NCBI RefSeq assembly: GCF_000210075.1
Contig: NC_021017.1
Location: 5,827,428 to 5,891,427, forward strand
Source: Bacteroides xylanisolvens XB1A
GTDB lineage: Bacteria; Bacteroidota; Bacteroidia; Bacteroidales; Bacteroidaceae
Length of the DNA: 64,000 nucleotides
Direction: 5' to 3'
Of the stretch, positions 44,172-52,898 are shown piece after piece. A model generated the notes under the pieces. It was given only the letters and a program-made list of their open reading frames with translations. It ran no database searches and was not told the DNA's origin. The translations under genes were made by a program, and so were the position numbers. Position 1 is the first letter of the stretch, and every line of letters starts with the position of its first letter.

Positions 44172-44611
44172 ATGAAGAATTAAGAATGAAGAATGAAGAA
44201 TTAGGTTACTTCATGGTTCATTTGATTATTTTTGGCAGTTTTGATTGAAGAAACAAGCAGAGCTATGAGTTCTCCACAATCAATCTCCATACTATTAAAA
44301 GCATTAGAATCGATATAATCTGAATCTTTTAAAAGATTCAACCAATAGTCGGTTTCATTAGCTTCCTTTAATGATATACTTAGTTTATTAATGAAGTCAG
44401 CATTGCTTTGGGCAAATTCGGATTCTCGAATTGAAGCTCCAATAGAAGTGCCGGAACGAAGAATTTGTTTGCTGAGGATGAACTCTTGTTTCATTTCTCG
44501 AAGATATTTAGTCATTTGTACAATTCGAAGTGCAAATGAATAGCTTTTTGTATTCAATAATGAATTTGTTCTATTGTGGCAATTCTTCATTCTTCGTTCT
44601 TCATTCTTCAT
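44172..44611 (-). mobile_element. IVS-like element with 31-bp terminal inverted repeats
   Basis: The ends 44172-44202 and 44581-44611 are inverted repeats matching at 29 of 31 positions. They are built of the heptad GAAGAAT repeated. The element is 440 bp and almost filled by one gene. One end encodes the gene's first residues and touches the argC stop; the other lies 9 bp before argD. A possible 3-bp flanking duplication (TAA) is present. Boundaries are inferred from the repeats. Confidence 0.7.
44201..44611 (-). CDS. Four-helix-bundle (23S rRNA IVS/S23-type) protein
   Basis: A 136-aa helical protein of the family first seen in intervening sequences of 23S rRNA genes; relatives include the Avd protein of diversity-generating retroelements. 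The core SKQILRSGTSIGASIRESEF and KEANETDYWLNLLKDSDYI match the family. The first ten codons are read from the terminal repeat. The ATG overlaps the argC stop (TAATG), so translation may be coupled. No role in arginine synthesis is expected; it appears to be an inserted gene. Confidence 0.85.
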   Translation of the reverse strand: MKNEERRMKNCHNRTNSLLNTKSYSFALRIVQMTKYLREMKQEFILSKQILRSGTSIGASIRESEFAQSNADFINKLSISLKEANETDYWLNLLKDSDYIDSNAFNSMEIDCGELIALLVSSIKTAKNNQMNHEVT

Positions 44612-45579
44612 TAAAACGCTGAAGGCTTCAAACGTAGTCCTACGGTTTCTTCCAGATTGAACATCAGGTTCATGTTATGAACCGCTTGTCCGCTGGCGCC
44701 TTTCAGCAAATTGTCGATACAAGAGATAATCAATAGTTTGTCACCGTGTTTCTCCAGATGTATCAGGCACTTATTAGTATTAACGACTTGTTTCAAGTCA
44801 ATATTCTTGTCTACGATGTGTACAAAGGAGTCTTTTGCATAATATTCCTCGTACATACGAACGATTTCTTCCAGTGCTACTTTGGTTTTGACTACCATCG
44901 TTGCAAAGATACCACGGGCGAAATCTCCACGGTATGGAATGAAGTCGATCTCCGCATCGAAACTGTTTTGCAGCTGTTTCAGTGATTGCTTGATTTCCGG
45001 AACATGCTGGTGCTCGAATGCTTTGTACACACTCATATTGTTGTTTCTCCAACTAAAATGACTGGTAGCACCCGGTTTCACTCCGGCTCCCGTACTTCCT
45101 GTAATGGCATTTACCATTACATCATCCGTCAGCATCAGATTCTTGGCAAGCGGAAGCAAACCGAGCTGGATGCAGGTTGCAAAACAACCGGGATTGGCTA
45201 CGTGCTTTGCCGTACAAGTGGCACGGCGGTTCAGTTCCGGCAGGCCGTAGATAAAGTCGTGGTCGTCGCTCATAATGCGGTAGTCCATCGAGAGGTCGAT
45301 AATCTTCAGGTCTTCCGGTATGTTGTGACTTTCCATGAATTTCTTTGTATCGCCGTGGGCGGTGCAGAAAAAGAGAACGTCGATTTCGTCCAGAGGTAAC
45401 TGGTCGGTGAATCTTAGATCTGTTTCTCCATACAAGCCTTCGTGTACGTCGGTAATTCTGTTTCCGGCATTACTGCTGCTGTTGATAAATACGATTTCAG
45501 TTTCCGGATGGTTGAGCAGCAGACGGATTAATTCGCCTGCTGTATATCCTGCGCCACCAATGATTCCTGCTTTAATCAT
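44611..45579 (-). CDS. argC: N-acyl-gamma-glutamyl-phosphate reductase
   Basis: Reduces N-acylglutamyl phosphate to the semialdehyde with NADPH. The 322-aa protein begins with IGGAGYTAGELIRLLLNHPE, has the catalytic cysteine in VANPGCFATCIQLGLLPL and a conserved IPYRGDFARGIFATM block near the dimer interface. The stop is overlapped by the inserted four-helix-bundle gene; its start overlaps the argG stop by 4 bp. The acyl group is probably succinyl here. Confidence 0.95.
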   Translation of the reverse strand: MIKAGIIGGAGYTAGELIRLLLNHPETEIVFINSSSNAGNRITDVHEGLYGETDLRFTDQLPLDEIDVLFFCTAHGDTKKFMESHNIPEDLKIIDLSMDYRIMSDDHDFIYGLPELNRRATCTAKHVANPGCFATCIQLGLLPLAKNLMLTDDVMVNAITGSTGAGVKPGATSHFSWRNNNMSVYKAFEHQHVPEIKQSLKQLQNSFDAEIDFIPYRGDFARGIFATMVVKTKVALEEIVRMYEEYYAKDSFVHIVDKNIDLKQVVNTNKCLIHLEKHGDKLLIISCIDNLLKGASGQAVHNMNLMFNLEETVGLRLKPSAF

Positions 45580-46784
45580 ATCTCTTCGTCTTTGTGGTTA
45601 TTATAGTAAACACGTAGCGGAGTAGAAGTGACTTTGATAAAGCCTTTGGCGTCTTCGGCTGTCCAGCCTTTCTGCATTTCACCGTATTCTCCGAATTTAG
45701 TCTTCACCAGATCGTCTTCCGATTCTACACCTACGGTAGAGAAGGAGAGAGGGCGAAGCTCGAGGATAGCCGTACCGTTTACGTTACGCTGGCTTTCCTG
45801 CAACATCGCTTCGATGTCACGCATCACCGGTTCGAGGTATTGGCTTTCGTGGAGGAACATACCGTACCAGTTGGCAACCTGGTCTTTCCAGTATTGCTGC
45901 CATTTGCTCAATGTATATTTCTCAAGGAAGCGATGGGCGCCGATAATCAACATCGGGGCTGCTGCTTCGAATCCTACACGGCCTTTGATACCGATAATTG
46001 TATCACCCACGTGCATATCACGGCCGATACCGTATGCTGCACCAATCTCTTCCACTTTCTGGATGGCTTTGATCGGGTCGTCAAACTTCTCGTCGTTGAC
46101 AGCTTTCAGTTCCCCTTTTTCGAAAGTCAGGCGGAGCTGTTCGCTGCCTTCTTTTTCAACATGTTTGAGGTAGGCTGTTTCCGGGAGTCCTTGCGCAGAG
46201 TCGAGGATTTCGCCGCCACAGATAGAAGTACCCCACAAACCTACATTATAAGAGTATTTCAGTTTGGTGAAGTCCGCGCTGAAACCATGTTTGTTCAGAT
46301 AATCAATTTCTTCCTGACGGCTCAATGCCATGTCACGGGTCAATGTGATGATTTCTACATTGGGAGCCAGTACGAGGAAAGTCATGTCGAAACGGATCTG
46401 GTCGTTACCTGCTCCGGTAGAACCGTGTGCGATGGCATCCGCACCGATTTCATTGGCATATCGTGCGATGGCCAGTGCCTGGAAAATACGTTCGGAACTA
46501 ACAGAAATAGGATAAGTACCGTTACGCAGCACATTTCCGAAAACCATGTATTTCAGGCTCTTTTCGTAGTATTCCTGGGTAACGTCCAGCGTCACGTATT
46601 TCACTGCTCCCAGTTTATAAGCATTTTCTTCGTTTGTTTTCAGTTGTTCTTCGCTGAAACCACCCGTATTGGCACAAGCTGCATATACTTCGTAACCTTT
46701 TTCTTTGGCGAGGTACATGACGGTGAACGATGTGTCCAGTCCGCCGCTGAATGCCACCACTACTTTTTTCTTCTTTTCTTCCAT
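45576..46784 (-). CDS. argG: Argininosuccinate synthase
   Basis: Condenses citrulline and aspartate with ATP. The 402-aa protein has the pyrophosphatase P-loop VVVAFSGGLDTSFTV at the N-terminus, IAHGSTGAGNDQIRFD and the substrate-binding SVGLWGTSICGGEI-like segment (NVGLWGTSICGGEIL). It overlaps argC by 4 bp and follows the GNAT gene by 13 bp, so it is within the operon. Confidence 0.96.
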   Translation of the reverse strand: MEEKKKKVVVAFSGGLDTSFTVMYLAKEKGYEVYAACANTGGFSEEQLKTNEENAYKLGAVKYVTLDVTQEYYEKSLKYMVFGNVLRNGTYPISVSSERIFQALAIARYANEIGADAIAHGSTGAGNDQIRFDMTFLVLAPNVEIITLTRDMALSRQEEIDYLNKHGFSADFTKLKYSYNVGLWGTSICGGEILDSAQGLPETAYLKHVEKEGSEQLRLTFEKGELKAVNDEKFDDPIKAIQKVEEIGAAYGIGRDMHVGDTIIGIKGRVGFEAAAPMLIIGAHRFLEKYTLSKWQQYWKDQVANWYGMFLHESQYLEPVMRDIEAMLQESQRNVNGTAILELRPLSFSTVGVESEDDLVKTKFGEYGEMQKGWTAEDAKGFIKVTSTPLRVYYNNHKDEEI

Positions 46785-46797
46785 AGTGCTGTATCTT

Positions 46798-47376
46798 TTA
46801 AATGTTATTTCTTTCTTGTTCTTTTTTGATGTTCCGCGGCTCTGTCGGATCGTACAGCATGGCTGTGCAGATGCAGAACTTGCGGTTTTTCGCTACCAGA
46901 ATATCATGGTTGATACATCCTTCGCATCCTTTCCAGAAAGCTTCGTCGTCTGTCAGTTCGTTGAAGGTGACAGGTACATAACCCAGTTCGGTGTTCATTT
47001 TCATGACAGCTGCTCCGGAGGTCAGACTGAATATTTTTGCTTTCGGCCATCGGAGACGTGCCAGTTGGAAAGAAGCCTGTTTGATACGTTTTGCCAGTCC
47101 TAACCCACGGAAATCGGGATGAACGATCAGACCGGAAGTAGCCACATATTGCTTGTTTCCCCATGATTCGATGTAGGTGAATCCGGCAAAAGTATCGCCA
47201 CAAAGAGCAATAATCGCCTTACCTTCTTTCATCTTTGTCGCTACGTATTCGTGTGTGCGTTCCGCAATTCCTGTTCCTCGTACGGCGGCAGCATTTCTGA
47301 TAGTTTCCAAAATAGTGTCAACGTAAACCTCATGTGAGGCGTCGGCTACCATAACATCTATTTGTTGAGTGTCCAT
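46798..47376 (-). CDS. GNAT acyltransferase, probable N-succinylglutamate synthase
   Basis: A 192-aa GNAT-fold protein with the acyl-CoA-binding motif VHPDFRGLGLAKRIKQASF. It lies in the arg operon directly between argR and argG, where an ArgA-type enzyme is needed and none else is present. From memory, genome-wide fitness work in B. thetaiotaomicron assigned the homologous gene to the missing N-succinylglutamate synthase step; this was not checked. Without that evidence it would be called only an acetyltransferase. Confidence 0.75.
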   Translation of the reverse strand: MDTQQIDVMVADASHEVYVDTILETIRNAAAVRGTGIAERTHEYVATKMKEGKAIIALCGDTFAGFTYIESWGNKQYVATSGLIVHPDFRGLGLAKRIKQASFQLARLRWPKAKIFSLTSGAAVMKMNTELGYVPVTFNELTDDEAFWKGCEGCINHDILVAKNRKFCICTAMLYDPTEPRNIKKEQERNNI

Positions 47377-47403
47377 TTCTTTATTATATAATAATAGGTA
47401 TAA

Positions 47404-47877
47404 TTATTCGATATTGGGAATGATGAGTGACAGAAGCTGACGTATTTTGCTGATGGCAACTCCTTCACGCAACACCAACATGATTGTATCGTCACCGGCA
47501 ATGGTTCCCAGAATTTCACTGAATTCATTGTTGTCGATGTCATACGCCATGCTGCTCGCATAACCGGGGCGGGTGCGGATAACGGCAATGTTACCGGAAA
47601 ACTGTAAAGAGATAAATCCGTTGTTACGTAACATTTCACCGGCACTCTGGTCGGTAGAACGTTTATACATAATATTGTTCGGCAGTACATATACGTACTT
47701 TCCGTTCATACTGGCAGCCTTGGCTACTTTCAATTGTTTCAAGTCGCGGGAGAGGGTGGCCTGTGTCAGTTCGAAGCCTTCGCGGTTCAGCTCTTGCAAC
47801 AGTTCTTCCTGCGAACCGACTTCCTTGCTTGAGATAATCATTTTGATGGCGTCTAACCGATTTGCTTTCTTCTTCAT
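47404..47877 (-). CDS. argR: Arginine repressor
   Basis: Transcription factor that senses arginine and represses biosynthesis genes. The 157-aa protein has an N-terminal winged helix (GSQEELLQELNREGFELTQATLSRDLKQL) and a C-terminal oligomerisation domain with the arginine-binding block ILGTIAGDDTIMLVLRE. It is the first gene of the operon, and repeated sites lie upstream over the promoter, so it probably controls its own operon. Confidence 0.94.
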   Translation of the reverse strand: MKKKANRLDAIKMIISSKEVGSQEELLQELNREGFELTQATLSRDLKQLKVAKAASMNGKYVYVLPNNIMYKRSTDQSAGEMLRNNGFISLQFSGNIAVIRTRPGYASSMAYDIDNNEFSEILGTIAGDDTIMLVLREGVAISKIRQLLSLIIPNIE

Positions 47878-47901
47878 TGTATAATTATTCTAAGAACGGT
47901 G

Positions 47902-47909
47902 CAAAAGTA
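47902..47909 (-). promoter_or_regulatory. -7 box of the arg operon
   Basis: The minus strand reads TACTTTTG, 24 bp upstream of the argR start codon. Candidate operator repeats occupy the position of the -33 element. Confidence 0.6.
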
Positions 47910-47930
47910 TGCATTATTTCGGAGAAAAGA

Positions 47931-47978
47931 TGCATAAAACCAAAGTTTTTTTGCATAAAAGTGAAAAATATGCTAAAC
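47931..47978. promoter_or_regulatory. Candidate ArgR operator repeats
   Basis: TGCATAAAA occurs at 47931-47939 and 47952-47960, 21 bp apart, with a weaker TGCTAAAC at 47971. A further ATGCAT sits at the -7 box edge. The repeats overlap the promoter upstream of argR and lie on one helical face. The match to a known ArgR site in this genus was not checked. Confidence 0.45.
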
Positions 47979-48062
47979 GGTGAGAGCCTGCTTTTTTGTT
48001 TTGTGTCAAAATGTATACCCTTTCAATCAAAATACATAAGGAAAGGGAGGAGGGAATCGCCT

Positions 48063-48070
48063 ATCTTTGC
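48063..48070 (+). promoter_or_regulatory. -7 box of the rha operon
   Basis: TATCTTTG matches TAnnTTTG, 43 bp before the rhaB start. No TTTG-like -33 element at the right distance, consistent with activation by the AraC-type regulator encoded at the end of the locus. Confidence 0.55.
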
Positions 48071-48112
48071 CATGTAGGTAAATGGATACCTTAAATATAT
48101 AGACAGAATACC

Positions 48113-49570
48113 ATGAAACAAAACTTTTTTGCAGTCGACCTGGGCGCAACGAGCGGCCGTACAATCTTAGGAACTTTCATCGAAGGCGGATTAAATCTGG
48201 AAGAGATTAATCGTTTTCCTAACCACCTGATTGAAGTGGGTGGACATTTCTATTGGGATATTTATGCATTATATCGTCATATTATTGACGGATTGAAGTT
48301 GGTGGCTCATCGTGGCGAATCCATTGCTTCTATCGGTATTGATACCTGGGGAGTGGATTTTGTGTGCGTCGGAAAAGACGGTAACTTGCTTCGTCAGCCA
48401 TACGCGTACCGTGATCCTCATACGGTAGGTGCACCGGAAGCTCTTTTTTCCCGTATTTCGCGTAGTGAAGTCTATGGCAAAACGGGTATTCAGATTATGA
48501 ATTTTAATTCACTTTTTCAATTAGATACTTTACGTCGCAATCACGACAGCGCATTGGAGGCGGCAGATAAAATTCTGTTTATGCCGGATGCATTAAGTTA
48601 TATGCTGACCGGAGAGATGGTGACGGAATATACAATTGCTTCGACAGCGCAGCTGGTAAATGCTCAAACACGTCGTTTGGAACCGGAGTTGCTGAAAGCA
48701 GTAGGTTTGAGTGAAAAGAATTTCGGACGTTTTGTATTCCCAGGTGAAAAGGTGGGAGTATTGACGGAAGAAGTGCAAAAGATTACCGGACTGGGGGCAA
48801 TTCCTGTAATTGCGGTAGCCGGTCATGATACCGGTTCTGCTGTTGCTGCCGTTCCGGCATTGGATCGCAACTTTGCTTATTTGAGTAGCGGAACCTGGTC
48901 ACTGATGGGAGTTGAAACGGATGCTCCGGTGATTAATGCTGAAACGGAAGCGTTGAACTTTACCAATGAAGGCGGGGTGGAAGGAACCATCCGTCTGTTG
49001 AAGAATATCTGTGGAATGTGGTTGTTGGAACGTTGTCGTTTGAATTGGGGAGATACAAGCTATCCTGAATTAATCAATGAGGCGGATGCTTGCGAGCCGT
49101 TCCGTAGTCTGATTAATCCGGATGATGATTGTTTCGCGAATCCTGCAGATATGGAAAAAGCCATTGCTGAATATTGCCGGGTTACCGGACAAGCAGTTCC
49201 CGAGAAACGTGGACAAGTGGTGCGTTGTATTTTTGAAAGTCTGGCTTTGCGTTATCGTCAGGTATTGGAGAATTTACGTTCGCTTTCTCCCCGTCCGATT
49301 GATACATTGCACGTAATTGGCGGCGGTAGCCGGAATGATTTGTTGAACCAGTTTACAGCTAATGCGATAGGAATTCCTGTGATAGCCGGTCCGTCTGAAG
49401 CAACAGCTATCGGTAATGTAATGATTCAGGCAATGGCAGCAGGTGAAGCAACGGATGTTGCCGGTATGCGCCAGTTAATCAACCGCTCTATCCCGTTGAA
49501 AACTTATCAGCCGCAAGATACGGAAGCTTGGGACGCGGCTTATATCCATTTTAAGAATTGCGTTCGATAA
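48113..49570 (+). CDS. rhaB: Rhamnulokinase
   Basis: FGGY-family kinase phosphorylating L-rhamnulose at O1. The 485-aa protein opens with FFAVDLGATSGRTILGTF, has AVAGHDTGSAVAAVPA and SSGTWSLMGVETDAPV, and the C-terminal HVIGGGSRNDLLNQFTANA. It is the first gene of the L-rhamnose catabolic operon and is followed 50 bp later by the isomerase gene. Confidence 0.95.
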   Translation: MKQNFFAVDLGATSGRTILGTFIEGGLNLEEINRFPNHLIEVGGHFYWDIYALYRHIIDGLKLVAHRGESIASIGIDTWGVDFVCVGKDGNLLRQPYAYRDPHTVGAPEALFSRISRSEVYGKTGIQIMNFNSLFQLDTLRRNHDSALEAADKILFMPDALSYMLTGEMVTEYTIASTAQLVNAQTRRLEPELLKAVGLSEKNFGRFVFPGEKVGVLTEEVQKITGLGAIPVIAVAGHDTGSAVAAVPALDRNFAYLSSGTWSLMGVETDAPVINAETEALNFTNEGGVEGTIRLLKNICGMWLLERCRLNWGDTSYPELINEADACEPFRSLINPDDDCFANPADMEKAIAEYCRVTGQAVPEKRGQVVRCIFESLALRYRQVLENLRSLSPRPIDTLHVIGGGSRNDLLNQFTANAIGIPVIAGPSEATAIGNVMIQAMAAGEATDVAGMRQLINRSIPLKTYQPQDTEAWDAAYIHFKNCVR

Positions 49571-49620
49571 TGCATTGAACAACCGACAGAATAATCATTT
49601 ATTTAAACTAATAGAATATC

Positions 49621-50877
49621 ATGAAAAAAGAAGAACTGATTCAGAAAGCGTATGAGATTGCTGTGGAACGTTATGCAGCAGTAGGTGTGGACACCGAACA
49701 AGTATTGAAAACGATGCAGGATTTTCATTTGTCACTTCACTGCTGGCAGGCTGATGACGTTGCAGGATTTGAAGTACAGGCCGGCTCATTGACCGGAGGT
49801 ATTCAGGCAACCGGTAATTATCCGGGCAAAGCTCGTAATATTGATGAATTGCGTGCTGATATTTTGAAAGCTGCTTCTTATATTCCGGGTACTCATCGTC
49901 TGAACCTGCACGAAATCTATGGAGATTTCCAAGGTAAGGTGGTAGACCGTGACCAGGTAGAACCGGAACATTTCAAGAGCTGGATCGAATGGGGTAAAGA
50001 ACATAACATGAAGCTTGATTTCAACTCTACCTCTTTCTCTCATCCGAAATCAGGTGACTTGTCTCTTTCTAATCCTGATGAAGGTATCCGTCAATTCTGG
50101 ATTGAACATACCAAACGTTGTCGTGCCGTTGCGGAAGAAATGGGTAAGGCACAGGGGGATCCGTGTATCATGAATCTTTGGGTACATGACGGAAGCAAGG
50201 ATATTACGGTAAATCGTATGAAATATCGTGCATTGCTGAAAGATTCTTTGGATCAGATCTTCGCTACCGAATATAAGAATATGAAGGATTGTATCGAATC
50301 TAAGGTGTTCGGTATCGGTCTGGAAAGCTATACAGTGGGTTCTAATGACTTCTATATCGGTTATGGTGCTTCTCGTAACAAGATGATTACGCTGGATACC
50401 GGTCACTTCCATCCGACAGAAAGTGTAGCTGATAAAGTATCTTCACTGTTGCTTTATGTGCCTGAATTGATGTTGCACGTGAGCCGTCCGGTTCGTTGGG
50501 ATTCAGACCATGTTACTATCATGGATGATCCGACAATGGAACTGTTCAGCGAAATCGTTCGCTGCGGTGCTTTGGACCGTGTACATTATGGTCTTGATTA
50601 CTTCGATGCATCTATCAACCGTATTGGTGCATACGTAATCGGTAGTCGTGCTGCACAGAAATGTATGACTCGTGCCCTGCTCGAACCGATTGCTAAGTTG
50701 CGCGAATACGAAGCAAACGGACAGGGATTCCAACGTCTGGCTTTGCTCGAAGAAGAAAAGGCGCTTCCTTGGAATGCAGTTTGGGATATGTTCTGCTTGA
50801 AGAACAATGTTCCTGTTGGTGAAGATTTCATCGCAGAAATTGAAAAGTACGAAGCCGAAGTAACTTCTAAACGATAA
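49621..50877 (+). CDS. rhaA: L-rhamnose isomerase
   Basis: Converts L-rhamnose to L-rhamnulose. The 418-aa protein matches the bacterial isomerase length and has the metal-ligand blocks HRLNLHEIYGDF, MNLWVHDGSKDI (His and Asp), and ITLDTGHFHPTESVADK, and later SRPVRWDSDHVTIMDD. It is 3 bp upstream of the transporter gene and belongs to the rha operon. Called rhaI in some Bacteroides papers. Confidence 0.96.
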   Translation: MKKEELIQKAYEIAVERYAAVGVDTEQVLKTMQDFHLSLHCWQADDVAGFEVQAGSLTGGIQATGNYPGKARNIDELRADILKAASYIPGTHRLNLHEIYGDFQGKVVDRDQVEPEHFKSWIEWGKEHNMKLDFNSTSFSHPKSGDLSLSNPDEGIRQFWIEHTKRCRAVAEEMGKAQGDPCIMNLWVHDGSKDITVNRMKYRALLKDSLDQIFATEYKNMKDCIESKVFGIGLESYTVGSNDFYIGYGASRNKMITLDTGHFHPTESVADKVSSLLLYVPELMLHVSRPVRWDSDHVTIMDDPTMELFSEIVRCGALDRVHYGLDYFDASINRIGAYVIGSRAAQKCMTRALLEPIAKLREYEANGQGFQRLALLEEEKALPWNAVWDMFCLKNNVPVGEDFIAEIEKYEAEVTSKR

Positions 50878-50880
50878 GTT

Positions 50881-51900
50881 ATGGAAATCTTAATCGGCTT
50901 ATTGATTATAGCTATCGGTAGCTTTTGCCAGTCCAGTTCTTATGTACCTATCAAAAAGGTAAAAGAATGGAGCTGGGAAAGCTTCTGGTTAATACAAGGT
51001 GTATTTGCCTGGTTAGTGTTCCCGTTCCTGGGTTCACTACTGGGTGTACCCCAAGAGAGCAGTTTGTTCGACTTGTGGGGAGCAGGAGGTGCTGGAATGA
51101 GCATCTTTTATGGTATATTGTGGGGAGTAGGAGGGTTGACTTTCGGACTTTCCATGCGCTATTTGGGTGTTGCGCTCGGACAGAGTATCTCACTGGGTAC
51201 TTGTGCCGGTTTCGGTACCCTTCTTCCGGCTCTTTTTGCCGGTACAAACTTGTTTGAAGGTAACGGGCTGATTCTTTTGTTGGGTGTTTGCATCACGTTG
51301 GCAGGTATTGCTATTATCGGGTATGCCGGTAGTTTGCGTGCGCAAAACATGAGCGAAGAAGAAAAACGTGCTGCTGTAAAAGACTTTGCATTGACAAAAG
51401 GGTTACTGGTTGCACTTTTGGCTGGTATCATGAGTGCCTGCTTTGCTTTGGGACTGGATGCGGGAACACCTATCAAAGAAGCCGCTTTGGCTGGTGGAGT
51501 GGAAGGACTTTATGCCGGTCTTCCGGTTATCTTTCTGGTTACGCTTGGAGGCTTCCTGACAAATGCAGCTTACTGTTTGCAACAGAATGTGGTTAACAAA
51601 ACGATGGGTGACTATGCTAAAGGAAAAGTGTGGGGCAATAATCTAGTGTTCTGTGCGTTGGCTGGTGTACTATGGTATATGCAGTTTTTCGGATTGGAAA
51701 TGGGTAAGAGCTTCCTCACCGAAAGCCCGGTGTTACTGGCTTTCTCCTGGTGTATTCTAATGGCATTGAACGTAACCTTTAGTAATGTTTGGGGAATAAT
51801 TTTAAAAGAATGGAAAGGGGTGTCAAACAAGACCATAACTGTGCTGATAGCTGGTCTGATTGTACTTATCTTCTCTTTAGTATTCCCAAATTTGTTTTAA
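50881..51900 (+). CDS. rhaT: L-rhamnose/proton symporter
   Basis: A 339-aa inner-membrane protein with about ten membrane helices that imports L-rhamnose with protons. It has the RhaT-like start LIGLLIIAIGSFCQSSSYVPIKKVKEWSWES, split by short loops, and SMRYLGVALGQSISLG. It follows rhaA by 3 bp. The next gene is 92 bp downstream across a region holding an inverted repeat. Confidence 0.92.
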   Translation: MEILIGLLIIAIGSFCQSSSYVPIKKVKEWSWESFWLIQGVFAWLVFPFLGSLLGVPQESSLFDLWGAGGAGMSIFYGILWGVGGLTFGLSMRYLGVALGQSISLGTCAGFGTLLPALFAGTNLFEGNGLILLLGVCITLAGIAIIGYAGSLRAQNMSEEEKRAAVKDFALTKGLLVALLAGIMSACFALGLDAGTPIKEAALAGGVEGLYAGLPVIFLVTLGGFLTNAAYCLQQNVVNKTMGDYAKGKVWGNNLVFCALAGVLWYMQFFGLEMGKSFLTESPVLLAFSWCILMALNVTFSNVWGIILKEWKGVSNKTITVLIAGLIVLIFSLVFPNLF

Positions 51901-51911
51901 AAAAATCAAGA

Positions 51912-51970
51912 ACGGATTACACGGATTACGCAGTTTTTTTATAACTTGCGGCAAAATCCATGTAATCCGT
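51912..51970. repeat. Imperfect inverted repeat after rhaT
   Basis: ACGGATTACACGGATT (51912-51927) pairs with AATCCATGTAATCCGT (51955-51970) with one mismatch. It belongs to the same sequence family as the repeat at 54079-54171 (both built of GATTACAC-type units). Confidence 0.7.
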
Positions 51971-51992
51971 GCCTAATTAAAATATATATATA

Positions 51993-52802
51993 ATGAAATC
52001 AATTTTAGAGAATCGTCCGGCACTTGCCAAAGAAGTAAACAAGGTAGCAGAAGTTGCCGGATACTTGTGGCAGAAAGGATGGGCTGAACGTAATGGTGGT
52101 AATATCACTGTTAATATCACAGAGTTTGTAGACGATGAAATCCGTCAGATGAAGCCGATCAGCGAAGTAAAGTCTATCGGTGTGACTCTTCCTTATCTGA
52201 AAGGCTGCTATTTCTACTGCAAGGGAACTAATAAACGCATGCGTGATTTAGCCCGCTGGCCGATGGAAAATGGTTCGGTAATCCGTATTCTGGATGACTG
52301 TGCCAGCTATGTGATTATTGCGGATGAAGCCGTAGTCCCGACATCGGAATTGCCTTCTCACTTGAGCGTACACAATGACCTGTTGAGCAAAAACTCTCCT
52401 TATAAAGCATCTGTACACACACACCCGATTGAACTGATTGCCATGACACATTGTCCGAAATTTCTGGAAAAAGATGTGGCTACCAATCTGTTGTGGAGTA
52501 TGATCCCTGAAACAAAGGCATTCTGCCCGCGTGGTTTGGGTATCATTCCTTATAAATTACCTAGTTCGGTGGAATTGGCTGAAGCTACCATCAAAGAATT
52601 GCAGGATTACGATGTGGTGATGTGGGAGAAACATGGTGTATTTGCAGTGGATTGCGATGCGATGCAGGCATTCGATCAGATTGATGTACTCAATAAGTCG
52701 GCTCTGATTTATATCGCAGCTAAAAATATGGGCTTCGAACCGGATGGTATGAGTCAGGAACAGATGAAAGAAATGTCAGTTGCTTTCAATCTTCCTAAAT
52801 AA
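51993..52802 (+). CDS. rhaD: Rhamnulose-1-phosphate aldolase
   Basis: Zinc class II aldolase splitting rhamnulose 1-phosphate into DHAP and L-lactaldehyde. The 269-aa protein has WAERNGGNITVNI, the zinc-ligand block KASVHTHPIELIAMTH and the later WEKHGVFAVDCD histidine. Length fits RhaD. It lies in the rha operon after rhaT; the alcohol dehydrogenase gene follows 96 bp downstream and disposes of the lactaldehyde product. Confidence 0.95.
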   Translation: MKSILENRPALAKEVNKVAEVAGYLWQKGWAERNGGNITVNITEFVDDEIRQMKPISEVKSIGVTLPYLKGCYFYCKGTNKRMRDLARWPMENGSVIRILDDCASYVIIADEAVVPTSELPSHLSVHNDLLSKNSPYKASVHTHPIELIAMTHCPKFLEKDVATNLLWSMIPETKAFCPRGLGIIPYKLPSSVELAEATIKELQDYDVVMWEKHGVFAVDCDAMQAFDQIDVLNKSALIYIAAKNMGFEPDGMSQEQMKEMSVAFNLPK

Positions 52803-52898
52803 GATTTATACTAGTCATTGATTTTAATTACTTTAGAAACCGTGGCATTTTCTACCCTGGAAGGTGCTGCGGTTAACCCTTTAAACAAATAGATAACC

